From the NCBI RefSeq assembly GCF_030123065.1, contig NZ_CP126093.1, forward strand, positions 4,408,001 through 4,472,000: DNA of 64,000 nucleotides. Direction: 5' to 3'. The notes beneath the pieces were generated by a model that was given only the letters and a program-made list of their open reading frames with translations, did not search any database and was not told the DNA's origin. This DNA comes from Neobacillus sp. DY30 (GTDB taxonomy: Bacteria; Bacillota; Bacilli; Bacillales; Cytobacillaceae). Position numbers and translations under genes: made by a program. Positions 18,591 through 26,534 of the stretch are shown here, piece by piece. Every line of letters starts with the position of its first letter. The stretch's first letter is position 1.

Positions 18591-18890
18591 ACCCCCGAAT
18601 AATAGTTAGTAAAAGATTTTTAAATAAGTCAATCATTGTAAAAAAATCAATTATGCTCTACTATGAAAATGAGTGCTAAAATTTTATTAATTTTAGCCAA
18701 ACTCAAGCAAAGGTGTGATTTAGGGCTAAATTCCATTTGGTCGTGGGAGCCTGAATCGCATCTTTTTTTGTGAATTTTTCTCATTATCATACATTATGAA
18801 ACTATTCCTTTCCTTATCTTTATTGGCCTCACCTCCTAAACTTCAATCAAACCCCTTTAAACCGCTTTCATTTATCTTAGGCCACTATGA
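18591..18890. other. Regulatory intergenic region between deoR and rbsB-like genes
   Basis: About 300 bp, AT-rich, no gene seen. It holds a dyad at 18675-18697 and a third matching half-site near 18723-18732. No strong -35/-10 pair could be singled out for the transporter operon; TACAAT about 70 bp before the start codon is a weak -10 candidate. Confidence 0.5.
18675..18697. promoter_or_regulatory. Candidate operator upstream of the RbsBAC-type operon
   Basis: Perfect inverted repeat GCTAAAATT-5-AATTTTAGC. A related half-site GGCTAAATT lies about 27 bp away. There is no T tract, so it is more like a protein-binding site than a terminator. The DeoR regulator next door is the obvious candidate binder, by inference. 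Confidence 0.5.
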
Positions 18891-19652
18891 TTAGACAATA
18901 TGAACCGTAATACCGGCTTCATTAATGTGATTAACTTCCGTCTTAGGTGCTGCACTATCGGTTATTAAATAATTTATATCATGAATATCCGCAAACTTCG
19001 CAAAACTTACCTGGCCTATTTTGGTATGATCGGTGATGAGAATTACCTTTTTCCCGCAAGCGATCATCTTCTTTTTTGTAGCTGCCTCAGTTAAATTTGG
19101 GGTGGTTAAACCATTTTCAACATCAACACCATTCGTAGCAATAAAGGTTTTGTCTACACGGATTTGGTCAAAACAAATCTCGGCTAAAGGACCGACTAAC
19201 GCTAGAGTTTCAGAGCGTAGACTTCCTCCACATAAAACCACTTCTATTCCTGGTACATCCTTTAATTCGTTGGCACAGAGGATTGAATTCGTTACAACAC
19301 GTAGGCTTGAAAAGTTTCGTAGTTCTTGAGAAAGATAATAAGTAGTGGTACCCGAATCAAGTAAAATGCTTTCTCCGTTTTCAATAAACTTAGCAGCTTC
19401 CTTTGCTATAGCCTTTTTCTCTTCCTGAAAAGTCACTTCTTTCTCGTTGTAAGTCGGTTCGAACGTCACACTATGGAAAAGGACAGCACCACCATGTGTT
19501 CTTTTTAACAATTGGGCTTCCTCTAGTTCCTTTAAGTCCCTGCGAATGGTTGATTCAGACAAATTAAAGTATTGGCTTAATTCTTGCACATCCACTCTAG
19601 AATTTTTGTTAAGTAAATTTAAAATGGCAGATTTTCTTTCTATACCGTACAC
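18891..19652 (-). CDS. DeoR-family transcriptional regulator
   Basis: A 253-residue regulator with the DeoR N-terminal winged helix (about 5-57, including VQELSQYFNLSESTIRRDL) and a sugar-phosphate-isomerase-like sensor domain (about 75-235, with DSGTTTYYLSQ and the GPLAE segment). It starts at ATG behind GGAGGG and precedes the RbsBAC-type operon on the same strand, so it probably represses that operon until a phosphorylated sugar binds. Confidence 0.88.
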   Translation of the reverse strand: MYGIERKSAILNLLNKNSRVDVQELSQYFNLSESTIRRDLKELEEAQLLKRTHGGAVLFHSVTFEPTYNEKEVTFQEEKKAIAKEAAKFIENGESILLDSGTTTYYLSQELRNFSSLRVVTNSILCANELKDVPGIEVVLCGGSLRSETLALVGPLAEICFDQIRVDKTFIATNGVDVENGLTTPNLTEAATKKKMIACGKKVILITDHTKIGQVSFAKFADIHDINYLITDSAAPKTEVNHINEAGITVHIV

Positions 19653-19739
19653 AAAATCATTTCCCTCCTATTTTTTTAGAATGAATGATTATTTCAGATG
19701 ATTATTTTGAATGAATTTGATTGATTATGCTCACTTTTG

Positions 19740-19768
19740 ATTATATGTGCATTTTTTCCAAAATACAA
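19740..19768 (-). promoter_or_regulatory. Predicted sigma-A promoter of deoR
   Basis: TTGTAT and a perfect TATAAT separated by 17 bp on the minus strand, about 90 bp before the start codon. Confidence 0.65.
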
Positions 19769-19984
19769 TATAAATTTGGAAGATTCATAAAAATTCAAAA
19801 TGTATTTTCACAATTTGAGTGACAATAGATTTTGTAACATGATAATTGAAAAACATCATAGATATAGCTATATTAATTCCGAAGCTGGAGAGCCCTACTA
19901 AACGTTGTATTATATATCTATTAAATTTGTATTACCACATAGATTTTGTGTCAAAGATTATAGAATCATGTATAAAAGCAACTG

Positions 19985-20012
19985 AAAAATCCTCCCCCGA
20001 GTAAGGAGAGGA
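19985..20012 (-). terminator. Terminator of the mce-carboxyltransferase-peptidase operon
   Basis: On the minus strand TCCTCTCC pairs with GGGGAGGA (one mismatch) and is followed by TTTTT. Confidence 0.7.
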
Positions 20013-20037
20013 TAATGAATTTTGTAAGTGAACATCC

Positions 20038-21159
20038 TTATTGGTTTGTAACTTCTTCAATAATAGCAATAGTCATTTCTGCCAGCTTATTTAGTTCTTC
20101 TATTGGCATACGTTCATTTGTAGTATGAATATCTTCATAACCAACAGCCAGGTTTACGGTTGGAATGTTAAAGCCTGCAATAACGTTGGCATCACTTCCG
20201 CCGCCGCTATGCTGCAATTCACAACTGCGGCCAATTTTTGCTGCCGCTTTACGTGCAATCTCAACCACTTGGTCACCTTCGCCAAATTTAAATCCAGGGT
20301 ACATGATTTGAATATCAACTTCTGCCCTGCCACCCATTTCTGCTGCAACGGTTTCAAAAGCTTCTTTCATTTTGGCCGCTTGTGCTTCCATTTTTTCAGT
20401 AATAAGGGAACGGGCTTCTGCAAGAATATCTACACGGTCGCAAACAATATTCGTTTGTGTGCCTCCTTCAAAGCGGCCGATATTTGCAGTTGTTTCTGAG
20501 TCAATTCTCCCTAATGGCATTCTCGCAATCGATTTTGCTGCAATGGTGATAGCTGAAACTCCTTTTTCAGGCGCGACACCAGCATGTGCCGTTTTACCAT
20601 AAATAACGGCTTTAATTTTTGCTTGGGTCGGGGCTGCAACTACGATATTTCCAACTAATCCATCGCTGTCTAATGCATAACCATACTTTGCTTTCAATAA
20701 TGATGGATCAAGTGCCTTAGCACCTACAAGGCCAGATTCTTCACCGACCGTGATGACAAATTGAATTTGACCATGTGGAATATTTTGTTCTTTTAGGACG
20801 CGGATCGTTTCTAGCATGACGGCTAATCCTGTTTTATCATCAGCACCTAAAATCGTAGTTCCATCGGTTACAACATATCCGTCTTTGATAGAGGGTTTAA
20901 CACCTCTAGCTGGAACGACTGTATCCATATGGGAAGTGAAGTAGATAGGATCAACACCATCCTTAGTCGCAGCAAGTGTACATATTAAATTGCCTGCTCC
21001 ATGTCCTGTTACAGCAGTTGTATCATCTTCAAACACATCAAGACCTAAATCTGTAAACTTTTGTTTTAAGACTTTTGCAATTTCAGTTTCGTATTTGGTT
21101 TCCGAATCGATTTGTACAAGTTCTAAAAATTCATTCAAAAGACGCTCATGATTAATCAT
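20038..21159 (-). CDS. PepT-like M20 metallopeptidase (YqjE-like), 373 aa
   Basis: Cytoplasmic zinc aminopeptidase or deacylase of the M20/peptidase T-like group. Metal-site motifs are in place: TSHMDTV (His77, Asp79), GADDKTG (Asp107/108) and VGEESG (Glu140/141), with a GGGSDAN segment near residue 318. Length is typical. It follows the carboxyltransferase gene as in the B. subtilis yqjCDE order; its substrate is unknown and the link to propionyl-CoA metabolism may only be positional. Confidence 0.88.
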   Translation of the reverse strand: MINHERLLNEFLELVQIDSETKYETEIAKVLKQKFTDLGLDVFEDDTTAVTGHGAGNLICTLAATKDGVDPIYFTSHMDTVVPARGVKPSIKDGYVVTDGTTILGADDKTGLAVMLETIRVLKEQNIPHGQIQFVITVGEESGLVGAKALDPSLLKAKYGYALDSDGLVGNIVVAAPTQAKIKAVIYGKTAHAGVAPEKGVSAITIAAKSIARMPLGRIDSETTANIGRFEGGTQTNIVCDRVDILAEARSLITEKMEAQAAKMKEAFETVAAEMGGRAEVDIQIMYPGFKFGEGDQVVEIARKAAAKIGRSCELQHSGGGSDANVIAGFNIPTVNLAVGYEDIHTTNERMPIEELNKLAEMTIAIIEEVTNQ

Positions 21160-21232
21160 CTGAATTACCCTCCGTTTTATGTACTCACTACTCGAGTATA
21201 CTCCTTCATAATCCTGTCTTCAAATGATTGTA

Positions 21233-22783
21233 TTAAAGCGGGATATTCCCGTGTTTCTTAAACGGTCTTGATTCTTTTTTATTTCGAAGCATCTCTAATG
21301 CCTGGACAATTTTTATTCTCGTTTCACGAGGGTCAATAACATCATCAACCATTCCTCTGCTTGCCGCCACATATGGATTGGCAAACTTTTCACGGTATTC
21401 TTCGATTTTTTGCTGTCTTACCTGCTCTGGATTATCGCTATTTTGAATTTCCTTTGCAAAAATAATATTGGCAGCCCCCTGCGGCCCCATTACGGCAATT
21501 TCCGCATTTGGCCATGCAAAAACTAAATCCGCGCCAATAGATTTACTATTAAGTGCTACGTAAGCGCCTCCATAAGCCTTTCTTAAAATAACAGTCAACT
21601 TCGGAACGGTCGCTTCTGAATAGGCATATAGAATCTTTGCACCGTGGCGTATAATACCTCCGTGCTCCTGTTTTACACCTGGAAAAAAGCCTGTTACATC
21701 TTCAAATGTGATAATTGGGATATTAAACGAATCACAAGTGCGAATAAACCTTGCCGCTTTATCAGAAGAATCAATGTCAAGCCCGCCTGCCATAACTTTA
21801 GGCTGATTACAAACTAGACCTACGGTTTCCCCCTTAACCCGCGCAAAACCAACAACGATGTTTTTTGCAAAGTTTTTTTGAATTTCCATAAAAGTGTCTG
21901 CATCGGCTACTTGTTCAATTACTTTACGAACATCATAAGGACGAACAGCGTCGAAGGGAATAACATCCGTTAAGTCTGGACGATAATCATTTTCCTCTAC
22001 TACCTCAAGTCTAGGAGGCTTTTCTTCGTTGTTTTGAGGCAGATAGCTGAGAAGCTTGCGAACCTGCTCTAAAACTTCCTCCTCACTAGCACCCTCGAAA
22101 TGCGCATTTCCACTAATACTATTATGAACATGAGCACCACCAAGGTCTTCAGCAGATATCTTCTCACCCGTAACGGTTTCAATTACTTTTGGACCAGTAA
22201 TAAACATTTGGCTTGTTTTTTCAACCATGAACACGAAATCAGTAATTGCGGGTGAATAGACTGCTCCACCAGCACAAGGTCCCATAATCACCGATATTTG
22301 TGGAATTACCCCGGAATAAATCGCATTTCGATAAAAAATATGACCATAACCGTCTAGTGAAACCACGCCTTCTTGAATTCGCGCTCCTCCAGAATCATTC
22401 AGGCCGACAAACGGTGTACCGTTTTTAGCAGCTAAATCCATTACATTAGCAATTTTTTTTGCATGCATTTCCCCAAGCGCACCGCCGAATACGGTAAAAT
22501 CTTGTGAAAATAAGTAGATTGGCCGGCCATTTACTTTTCCGTAACCAGTCACAACACCATCACCAGGACCTTTTTGTTCATCTAAACCGAAATCGTTCGT
22601 CCTGTGCTCAATAAATGGACTTAATTCAACGAAGGACCCTTTATCTACCAACAGCTCAATTCGTTCTCTTGCTGTTAATTTCCCCTTCTCATGTTGTTTT
22701 TCGATTCTTTCGTCACCGCCGCCAAGCTCGACCTCCCGGCGTTTATCATATAATTCATTTATTTTCTCGTAGATGTCTATCAT
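21233..22783 (-). CDS. Acyl-CoA (propionyl/methylmalonyl-CoA) carboxyltransferase subunit, YqjD-like
   Basis: Biotin-dependent carboxyltransferase of 516 residues with the two crotonase-like halves of PccB/MmdA proteins; GGGDERIEKQHEKGKLTARERI marks the N-terminus. It should move CO2 between biotin and propionyl-CoA. The start is the ATG behind GGGGTGAAGGTG; the longer frame from 22894 would overlap the epimerase gene by 100 bp and is rejected. No biotin carboxylase or carrier lies next to it, so it would need a partner such as the AccB/AccC pair elsewhere in the window, or act as a decarboxylase. Confidence 0.87.
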   Translation of the reverse strand: MIDIYEKINELYDKRREVELGGGDERIEKQHEKGKLTARERIELLVDKGSFVELSPFIEHRTNDFGLDEQKGPGDGVVTGYGKVNGRPIYLFSQDFTVFGGALGEMHAKKIANVMDLAAKNGTPFVGLNDSGGARIQEGVVSLDGYGHIFYRNAIYSGVIPQISVIMGPCAGGAVYSPAITDFVFMVEKTSQMFITGPKVIETVTGEKISAEDLGGAHVHNSISGNAHFEGASEEEVLEQVRKLLSYLPQNNEEKPPRLEVVEENDYRPDLTDVIPFDAVRPYDVRKVIEQVADADTFMEIQKNFAKNIVVGFARVKGETVGLVCNQPKVMAGGLDIDSSDKAARFIRTCDSFNIPIITFEDVTGFFPGVKQEHGGIIRHGAKILYAYSEATVPKLTVILRKAYGGAYVALNSKSIGADLVFAWPNAEIAVMGPQGAANIIFAKEIQNSDNPEQVRQQKIEEYREKFANPYVAASRGMVDDVIDPRETRIKIVQALEMLRNKKESRPFKKHGNIPL

Positions 22784-22790
22784 TTCACCT

Positions 22791-23195
22791 TCACCCCTTC
22801 TTTTCGCATAGCTCGACCAATACACCCGCTGCTGACTTGGGATGCATAAAGGCGATATGTGCTCCTCCGGCACCAGCCCTAGGCACTTCATCAATCATCC
22901 GAATCCCATTTTCTTTCATTTCTAGTATTCTTTCTTCAATAGAGTTAACACCCAAGGCGATATGGTGTATCCCCTCACCACGTTTCTTAATAAATTGGGC
23001 TATTGTACTTTCCTCTGTTGTTGGTTCTAAGAGCTCCAGTTTCGTTTCCCCTGCATTCAGAAACGCAACTCTAACTTTTTGACTTTCGACATCTTCAATT
23101 CCCAATAAAGGAAGCTTGAGGACCTCCGTATAAAAAGGCAGGGCGGTCTCAAGCGATTGAACAGCAATTCCAATATGGTCCACTTTTTTTATCAT
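22791..23195 (-). CDS. mce: Methylmalonyl-CoA epimerase
   Basis: A 134-residue glyoxalase/VOC-fold enzyme that interconverts the (R) and (S) forms of methylmalonyl-CoA, needed before the mutase. It shows the DHIGIAV opening with metal-ligand His7, a second IHHIALGV segment near residue 75 and the terminal VLVELCE strand. The ATG at 23195 follows GAGGGG; the ATG at 23216 lacks a ribosome site. First gene of an operon with the carboxyltransferase and a peptidase, behind a predicted sigma-H promoter. Confidence 0.9.
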   Translation of the reverse strand: MIKKVDHIGIAVQSLETALPFYTEVLKLPLLGIEDVESQKVRVAFLNAGETKLELLEPTTEESTIAQFIKKRGEGIHHIALGVNSIEERILEMKENGIRMIDEVPRAGAGGAHIAFMHPKSAAGVLVELCEKKG

Positions 23196-23228
23196 TTTTA
23201 CCCCTCTATTTTTCATAATTTAAATAGT

Positions 23229-23236
23229 TTCGACAA
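23229..23236 (-). promoter_or_regulatory. 0A box (Spo0A~P site) at the mce promoter
   Basis: TTGTCGAA, an exact match to the 0A box consensus, at about the predicted transcription start of mce. Confidence 0.6.
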
Positions 23237-23241
23237 ATACC

Positions 23242-23270
23242 ATATTCGCTAAAAAATTCATAATTCCTTC
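23242..23270 (-). promoter_or_regulatory. Predicted sigma-H promoter of the mce operon
   Basis: GAAGGAATT, 11 bp, AGCGAATAT on the minus strand: every defined position fits the sigma-H consensus RnAGGAwWW-N11/12-RnnGAATww. The spo0A promoter in this window has the same form and spacing. Confidence 0.65.
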
Positions 23271-23291
23271 CCAAAATGAGATGTTGTTCCA

Positions 23292-23320
23292 TTGTTCAAT
23301 TGGGCTTTTCCCTGTAGAAT
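23292..23320 (+). promoter_or_regulatory. Predicted sigma-A promoter of the prli42-like gene
   Basis: TTGTTC and TAGAAT with a 17-bp spacer, 38 bp upstream of the start codon and divergent from mce. Confidence 0.6.
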
Positions 23321-23357
23321 ATAAATAAAGCTATTTAATATAAAGGGGGAACCCACT

Positions 23358-23453
23358 TTGAATAAGAAAAGAACAAGAAAAATAGTCGTATATTTAATGC
23401 TATTCGCTATGTTAGCCTCCACTCTCTTAATTGGGATTGCTCAATTTATTTAA
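23358..23453 (+). CDS. prli42: Prli42-like stressosome-associated membrane miniprotein, 31 aa
   Basis: A tiny gene with a TTG start eight bases after AAGGGGG. The product has a basic N-terminus (NKKRTRK) and one transmembrane helix (about 9-30, IVVYLMLFAMLASTLLIG), closely resembling Prli42, which in Listeria tethers the stressosome to the membrane. It has its own promoter and terminator and is one of few plus-strand genes. Identity rests on length, charge pattern and the remembered family sequence. Confidence 0.8.
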   Translation: MNKKRTRKIVVYLMLFAMLASTLLIGIAQFI

Positions 23454-23466
23454 ATAAGACATAGAC

Positions 23467-23497
23467 AAAGGGACTGTTCCTAGAGACAGTCCCTTTT
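23467..23497. terminator. Bidirectional terminator between prli42-like and L,D-transpeptidase genes
   Basis: Perfect 11-bp stem AAAGGGACTGT with an 8-base loop, T residues on the plus side and A residues on the other. It can serve the two convergent genes. Confidence 0.85.
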
Positions 23498-23502
23498 GAT
23501 AT

Positions 23503-24015
23503 TTATTGTATAGCTCCATGTTCTTTCGCCAGCTGTTCAAACGATTTAGTCGTTGAAGTGACTAATATTTTTGTACCTAAAGGAATGTAGGGGTACAAGG
23601 AAGAAATGACTTCATTCTGTGTGCGAATGCACCCCTGTGAAACATATCTTCCGATGGAGCCAGGCTGATTGGTACCATGAATTCCATAAATTCGTCCATC
23701 TGTTTCCTCAGCATTAAAGCCAATCCATCTAGAACCAAGGGGGTTATTTGGATCACCTCCAGGAATATCCTTACGGCGATAGTATGGGTCTTTCGCTTTT
23801 ACTGTAATCGTAAATAGCCCTTCTGGTGTTAACTCCTTCGTCTTACCAGTACCTACACTTACAACGGTTTGGACTTTATTTTCATCAATCAATGCCAATT
23901 CATTTGTTGTTTTATTAACTATAACAAAAGGGTCACCGGGAAGAGGATTGGGCCCAAGCGGCCAAAGCGGGGAAATAAAAAAAGCAAACAGGATTGGCGA
24001 TAGTATCTTTATCAT
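23503..24015 (-). CDS. L,D-transpeptidase (YkuD family)
   Basis: Exported cell-wall enzyme of 170 residues that cross-links or modifies peptidoglycan. A hydrophobic N-terminal segment (about 1-20) acts as signal or anchor. The YkuD domain follows, with GIHGTN (His113) and SQGCIR (catalytic Cys129, Arg131) giving the expected HX(15)SxGC arrangement. The ATG at 24015 is five bases after AGGTGG; the in-frame GTG at 24024 overlaps this site. There is no LysM domain, unlike B. subtilis YkuD. Confidence 0.87.
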   Translation of the reverse strand: MIKILSPILFAFFISPLWPLGPNPLPGDPFVIVNKTTNELALIDENKVQTVVSVGTGKTKELTPEGLFTITVKAKDPYYRRKDIPGGDPNNPLGSRWIGFNAEETDGRIYGIHGTNQPGSIGRYVSQGCIRTQNEVISSLYPYIPLGTKILVTSTTKSFEQLAKEHGAIQ

Positions 24016-24038
24016 AAAATCCACCTGCCATTTTTACC

Positions 24039-25022
24039 TTAGTTTGCTTCTATTTTTCTTAATTTATTCCATCTTGTTGTATAAAAGGTGCTTTTAATAA
24101 TGAGATATTCATTCATCTCTTTTACTAATTGAAGCAGTGCAGCACGCACCTCAAATTCCTCTCTTGTCTTAGGCAGCTCCATTTCTTCGAATTCCTTTTT
24201 CATCTCTTTTAATTTATCAAGATAAATATGCGCCGTATTGCCCGGTTGAATATTTTGTGATAATTCTTGAAGAAATTCAGCAATCCTTTTTCCTTGTGGT
24301 AACGTCACAGTAAGTGAAGTTACAATCGGTAAAACCCGTTCTAGTATTTCAAATTGCTTTTCTCTCATTCTGAAGTAATAATAATAATCATTTTCTTCCC
24401 TTAACACATGATTTTCTACATCTAGAAATGCAATTGATTTAGCCTCATCCAGCACCAATGCTGTTTCCGTTATTTCTTTACCAGACCAATCACTATCACC
24501 AGTTCTAAGAAAATTAACCATTTCACAAAAAATCACTTTAAAATTGCCCTCAATTTTACTTTGATAATCTCTTAACTTTTGATCCACGCTTGGCATATAT
24601 ACATTTATCAAAAGCGCTACACCAATACCAGTGACAATAACACCGAGCTCATTAATAATAAGATCCATTGTAATCTTGTTAGCCAAATAGATATGTAAGA
24701 TAATGACACTGCTCGTAACCACTCCGTCGGTTGCTTTAAGCATAACCACTGTCGGAATAAAGAATAAAAGCATGACACCAATAACAATCGGATGATAGGC
24801 TATTCCTTCAAAAAAGAGGGCAGAAAAAGGCATAACCAATACACAGGCTAGAAATCGGTCCCAAGCTGTTCGTAATGATCTTCTTTTCGTAACTTGTATA
24901 CAAAGAATCGTTAATATACCTGCAGACGCAAAGTTATCTAAACCAAACTGCTGAGCAATTAGAATGGAAATGGCCGTGCCTGCAGCTGTTTTCAATGTTC
25001 TGTAACCAATTCGAAATTTCAT
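24039..25022 (-). CDS. YqjA-like aromatic acid exporter family membrane protein
   Basis: A 327-residue protein with an N-terminal membrane domain (about 12-150, several helices) and a long soluble helical C-terminal domain (about 150-327). This is the layout of the ArAE_1/DUF939 group, which is annotated by similarity as aromatic acid exporters; its substrate is unknown. ATG behind AGGGAG. Position next to the amino-acid importer genes matches B. subtilis yqjA. Confidence 0.83.
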   Translation of the reverse strand: MKFRIGYRTLKTAAGTAISILIAQQFGLDNFASAGILTILCIQVTKRRSLRTAWDRFLACVLVMPFSALFFEGIAYHPIVIGVMLLFFIPTVVMLKATDGVVTSSVIILHIYLANKITMDLIINELGVIVTGIGVALLINVYMPSVDQKLRDYQSKIEGNFKVIFCEMVNFLRTGDSDWSGKEITETALVLDEAKSIAFLDVENHVLREENDYYYYFRMREKQFEILERVLPIVTSLTVTLPQGKRIAEFLQELSQNIQPGNTAHIYLDKLKEMKKEFEEMELPKTREEFEVRAALLQLVKEMNEYLIIKSTFYTTRWNKLRKIEAN

Positions 25023-25047
25023 AGAAATCTCCCTTAAAATAATAAAA

Positions 25048-25073
25048 AAAGATGATCCGTATAGACCATCTTT
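25048..25073 (-). terminator. Terminator of the artPQR-like operon
   Basis: AAAGATG-TC pairs with GA-CATCTTT around a short loop; TTTTTTT follows on the minus strand. Confidence 0.75.
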
Positions 25074-25085
25074 AGATTATCCTTT

Positions 25086-25808
25086 TTAGAGCATTTTTTG
25101 CAAGAAATCTTGTGCACGCTTGCTCTTCGGATTTGTGAAAAATTCTTGCGGGTTTGCGTCTTCTACAAGCACTCCTCCATCAAGAAAGAGCACTCGGTCA
25201 GCTACCTCTCGAGCAAAGCCCATTTCATGCGTCACTATAGCCATTGTCATCCCAGTATGTGCAAGGGATTTCATAACCTCTAAAACTTCCTTGACCATTT
25301 CCGGATCAAGTGCAGAGGTTGGTTCATCGAAAAGCATAACTTCTGGCTCCATGGCCAGTGCCCTTGCTATTGCGACACGCTGCTTTTGTCCGCCAGATAA
25401 TCTAGTCGGGTACTCCTTTGCTTTTTCCGCTAATCCGACTCTCTCTAATAGGTTGTAGGCAATCTTCTCTGCTTCTGCTTTTGATAATCCTTTAACCTTG
25501 ATTGGTGCATAGGTAAGGTTCTCTAAAACAGTTTTATGCGGGAATAGATGAAAATGCTGAAAAACCATCCCAACATTCTGACGCACCTTCATAATATTAG
25601 TCTTTTTATCGGTTACATCTTGGTCCCCTACCAAAATCCTTCCGCTTGTTGGGATTTCAAGAAGGTTCATGCAGCGCAGGAAGGTTGACTTCCCCGAACC
25701 AGATGGTCCAATAATTGCAACCACTTCTCCAGCATTAATTGTCGTAGTGATGCCTTTTAAAACTTCAAGCTTCCCATAATTTTTATGCAAATTTTCTACC
25801 TTAATCAC
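25086..25808 (-). CDS. artR: Polar amino-acid ABC transporter ATPase (ArtR/YqiZ-like)
   Basis: A 240-residue ATPase with Walker A GPSGSGKS at 34-41, signature LSGGQKQ, Walker B VMLFDEPTSALD and the H-loop VTHEM. This is the GlnQ/ArtP-type subgroup serving polar amino acids. It overlaps the permease stop by 8 bp. The B. subtilis orthologue by position and sequence is the arginine transporter subunit ArtR. Confidence 0.9.
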   Translation of the reverse strand: MIKVENLHKNYGKLEVLKGITTTINAGEVVAIIGPSGSGKSTFLRCMNLLEIPTSGRILVGDQDVTDKKTNIMKVRQNVGMVFQHFHLFPHKTVLENLTYAPIKVKGLSKAEAEKIAYNLLERVGLAEKAKEYPTRLSGGQKQRVAIARALAMEPEVMLFDEPTSALDPEMVKEVLEVMKSLAHTGMTMAIVTHEMGFAREVADRVLFLDGGVLVEDANPQEFFTNPKSKRAQDFLQKML

Positions 25809-26460
25809 TGCGTCTCATTCTCCTTTCAACCGCTTTTCCTAGGAAGGTTAAGGTAATGACCATTAAGTAATAGATCATTCCGGCAATTAAGAGTGGTTCA
25901 AAAAACGAATAATTTTCAGCCCCAACTTGGTAAGAACGACGCATAATATCCATTACTCCAATAGTTGTCACAATGGCAGATTCCTTTGTTAAGGTAATAA
26001 ATTCGTTCATTAATGCCGGCAGGATATTTTTTAGCGCTTGCGGCAGAATGATATCCCACATCATTTTTGTGTAAGGTACACCAAGGGCCATTGCAGCCTC
26101 CTGTTGTCCTTTGTCGATTGCTTGGATCCCTGCTCTAATAATCTCAGATATGTAGGCACCAGAATTTAGAGCAAAAGATAAAATTGCAGCTGTATATGGT
26201 TCAATTTGATAACCAATCAATTGTGGTGAGCCATAATAAATCAACATCAACTGTAACACTAATGGAGTACCACGAAAAATCGAGGTATAAGCATCCGCAA
26301 ACCAACCGAGAAATTTGAATTTGCTAATTTTAAACAATGAAAGAATTATTCCTAAAATAAAGCCTAATACACCTGCCAGTAAGACAATTCTAAGCGTGAC
26401 GAGTATTCCCTCTAAAATGTATGGCATTGAAGGAATGAATTGTGTGAAATCTAAGTTCAT
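25801..26460 (-). CDS. artQ: Polar amino-acid ABC permease (ArtQ/YqiY-like)
   Basis: A 219-residue His/Glu/Gln/Arg/opine-type permease with five hydrophobic helices and the EAA loop KGQQEAAMALG. It lies between the binding-protein gene and the ATPase gene, with an intervening hairpin on the binding-protein side. Confidence 0.9.
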   Translation of the reverse strand: MNLDFTQFIPSMPYILEGILVTLRIVLLAGVLGFILGIILSLFKISKFKFLGWFADAYTSIFRGTPLVLQLMLIYYGSPQLIGYQIEPYTAAILSFALNSGAYISEIIRAGIQAIDKGQQEAAMALGVPYTKMMWDIILPQALKNILPALMNEFITLTKESAIVTTIGVMDIMRRSYQVGAENYSFFEPLLIAGMIYYLMVITLTFLGKAVERRMRRSD

Positions 26461-26498
26461 TCAGCTGCCGTCCTCTCTAATTATTGAAATGAGTAAGA

Positions 26499-26520
26499 CG
26501 TTCAGAAAACTTTCTGAACG
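26499..26520 (-). terminator. Intercistronic hairpin between artP-like and artQ-like genes
   Basis: Perfect 10-bp stem CGTTCAGAAA with a minimal loop and no good T tract. More likely stabilises the upstream binding-protein message or terminates partially. Confidence 0.5.
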
Positions 26521-26534
26521 CCTTGGTTGTAAAA

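Larger units (their letters stand above)
19653..20037. other. Intergenic region with deoR promoter; no gene seen
   Basis: 385 bp. The left part holds the deoR promoter and tandem ATGATTATTT repeats (19682-19713) just before deoR. The right end holds the terminator of the peptidase operon. The middle (about 19790-19980) is AT-rich and shows no reading frame or RNA structure that I recognise. Confidence 0.5.

Noticed and set aside
22784..22894. N-terminal extension of the carboxyltransferase
   Set aside because: It would overlap the epimerase gene by over 100 bp; the extra residues are the epimerase region in another frame, and the internal ATG has a good ribosome site.
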